Source: GCA-2699445 sp032127075
GTDB taxonomy: Bacteria > Actinomycetota > Actinomycetes > S36-B12 > GCA-2699445
NCBI GenBank assembly: GCA_032127075.1
Contig: JAQAZZ010000216.1
Coordinates: 1 to 7,310, forward strand
Direction: 5' to 3'
Length of the DNA: 7,310 nucleotides
The notes beneath the pieces are model-generated. The model ran no database searches, had not been told where the DNA came from, and saw only the letters and a list, made by a program, of their open reading frames with translations. This document shows, one piece after another, positions 6,054 through 7,310 of the stretch. How positions within the stretch are numbered: the stretch's first letter is position 1; each line of letters starts with the position of its first letter. Both the position numbers and the translations under genes were made by a program.

Positions 6054-6069
6054 TCACCTCACGAGCAGA
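6030..6069. repeat. 20-base tandem duplication across a stop codon
   Basis: Units at 6030-6049 and 6050-6069 agree at 18 of 20 positions, differing only by AG versus GA in the middle; both start CCGGTCACCTCAC. The second unit on the plus strand contains the last codons and TGA stop of the anion permease gene. The other lies just beyond the stop, so the gene end was evidently copied. Confidence 0.8.
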
Positions 6070-7310
6070 TAGGTGGTGATGACGACGGTGACCAGCGACA
6101 CGGCCACCAGGGGGATCCCGAACTTCACGAACGATCCCATCGTGTAGCCGCCCGGCCCGATCACCATGAGGTTCGACTGGTGGCTGAACGGGTTGATGAA
6201 CGTGAAGGAGATGCAGGTCCCCACCAAGGCAAGCAGCGTGATCGTATCGACACCCTGCTGTGCCGCCAACGCGATCGCCACCGGCGTCAGGATCGACGCC
6301 GCGGCTGCGTTTGTCGTGATGTTCGTCAGGATCGTGGTGGCGACTGCAATGACGATGACCAGTGCCGGCAGGCTGCCCGCGGACAGCGACGAGATTGCGT
6401 CAGCGATCACGTCAGACAGGCCGCTCTCCACCACGATCGCCCCCAGCCCGACAGATCCCGCGAGGATGAACAGCAGGTCCCACTCCAGTGCGCGGGCCGC
6501 CGAACGGGGTGTCAGCACCCGGGTGGCGACCATGAGCACCGCTCCGGTGAAGGCGGTGATCTCGACTGGCGCCAAGCCGAACGAGGCGGAGACGATCACG
6601 GCGGCCAGGATTGCCATCGCCCAACCCGTCAGAGCCGGCTGCGGGGCCTTGTCCGTGGCCCGCTCCCACAACGCCAGGGCCTGATGCTCCTGCAGCTCCG
6701 CCGTGTCTTCGCATGTCACGAAGATGGTTTCGCCCGGCTCGGCCTGTGTCTTTCGAAGCCGCTTGGACGTCTGAGCGGCTATCACCTGCACGTCGGTATC
6801 GGCCTGCAAGTCGGCCATCGTTCCCTGCTCGCCCGCCGCGACCGTGGCTGCATAGAGCCTCGTGCGCGACAGGCCGAGCCGGGGGCTGCCCCATAGAGCG
6901 GCAATGCCCATCTGAGTGGCCTCGAACACCAGCGTGTCATCTGCTGCGATCAGTTCATCGGGACTGAGCCGCTCCTTGCCGCGGCGGATGTGCAGCAGTT
7001 TGAACTGCTGTGTGGTGTGCAGCCCGATATTCGCCGGCCGCCTGCCCACGCCGATCGCGGTGGGCGAGACCTTGATCTCCACCCGCCAGCTCATCGCGGG
7101 GTCGACGAAGTCCTGTTGACCGCGGAACGCCCGAGGACCCAGCAGAACAAGCACGACCCAGCCCACCAGCATCACGGGGACTGCCACCTGGGCGAAGGAG
7201 AACATGCTCAACCCCACGCCCGAGCCCGCCGCGATGCCGGCGATCAACAGGTTGGAGCTGGTGCCGATCAGCGTGGTCGAAACGGACATGTTTCCGCAAG
7301 ACCAGACACG
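6054..7310 (-). CDS. SLC13/DASS-type Na+:anion permease with two RCK_C domains, 5' end outside window
   Basis: Membrane transporter of the divalent anion:Na+ symporter class (CitMHS/SLC13-like), related to large bacterial permeases with TrkA-C domains such as E. coli YfbS. Numbering from the Met at 7289: residues 6-16 TLIGTSSNLLI are the first transport-repeat signature. A helix covers about 32-52. Residues 68-125 form one RCK_C (TrkA-C) domain, and 143-196 a second, more divergent one. Helices resume at about 220. EWDLLFILAG is at 269-278, TNITTNAAAASILTP at 322-336, and the second signature FINPFSHQSNLMVIGPGGY at 364-382. The RCK_C domains are probably regulatory, binding a nucleotide or ion. 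Families like this have well over a hundred residues before the first signature, so the gene most likely continues beyond 7310. The frame is open to the edge, adding RVWSCGN. A true start at 7289 would leave half a transporter. Sulfate, phosphate and dicarboxylates are all possible substrates. Confidence 0.82.
   Translation of the reverse strand, partial: RVWSCGNMSVSTTLIGTSSNLLIAGIAAGSGVGLSMFSFAQVAVPVMLVGWVVLVLLGPRAFRGQQDFVDPAMSWRVEIKVSPTAIGVGRRPANIGLHTTQQFKLLHIRRGKERLSPDELIAADDTLVFEATQMGIAALWGSPRLGLSRTRLYAATVAAGEQGTMADLQADTDVQVIAAQTSKRLRKTQAEPGETIFVTCEDTAELQEHQALALWERATDKAPQPALTGWAMAILAAVIVSASFGLAPVEITAFTGAVLMVATRVLTPRSAARALEWDLLFILAGSVGLGAIVVESGLSDVIADAISSLSAGSLPALVIVIAVATTILTNITTNAAAASILTPVAIALAAQQGVDTITLLALVGTCISFTFINPFSHQSNLMVIGPGGYTMGSFVKFGIPLVAVSLVTVVITTYLLVR

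Noticed and set aside
3591..6896. Plus-strand open frame of 1101 codons
   Set aside because: It runs through the recombinase in another frame and antisense to two clear transporter genes. Its translation is rich in Arg, His, Gln and Gly without any domain, the usual artefact of antisense frames in GC-rich DNA.

Overview
The window is uniformly GC-rich with dense, strongly G/C-ending codons. It carries an actinobacterial-type LexA (SOS) operator, a GTG start that looks leaderless, and protein families with clear actinobacterial relatives. The best guess is a chromosomal segment of an actinomycete-like bacterium (Actinomycetota); no genus can be read from it. There are seven genes, two of them cut by the window edges. 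I see no tRNA, rRNA, CRISPR array, insertion sequence or prophage structure.

Left part (1-3228, all minus strand). A three-gene operon is transcribed leftwards: an exported LolA-like protein (2077-3228), an ABC ATPase (1103-2080) and an ABC-2 type permease (226-1116). The genes overlap by 4 and 14 bases, so they are almost certainly translated together. The ATPase and permease should form one membrane transporter. The exported LolA-like protein, made from the same message, is the likely extracytoplasmic partner. Its substrate is unknown.

Downstream of that operon, and running off position 1, is the beginning of another minus-strand gene (1-146). Its start codon lies inside a perfect 16-base SOS box (139-154), next to a good -10 hexamer (156-161). 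This gene is very probably DNA-damage inducible. Its product cannot be identified from the 48 residues present, which include three copies of a six-residue repeat.

Middle (3229-4362). A 108-base divergent spacer separates the LolA operon from a plus-strand tyrosine recombinase (3337-4362) with its full set of catalytic residues. An extended -10 element is placed so that transcription would start at or very near the GTG codon.

Right part (4398-7310, minus strand). A PutP-type sodium/proline symporter (4398-5924) converges on the recombinase across a 35-base spacer holding a small hairpin. Upstream of it is a Na+-coupled anion permease of the SLC13/DASS class with two embedded RCK_C (TrkA-C) domains (6054-7310), cut at its 5' end by the window. 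The 129-base spacer between the two transporters holds a 20-base tandem duplication, which covers the permease stop codon, and two consecutive stem-loops.

Most of the region looks like ordinary chromosomal content. The points most worth a second look are the SOS-controlled partial gene, the LolA-like/ABC operon in a presumed single-membrane bacterium, and the solitary recombinase.
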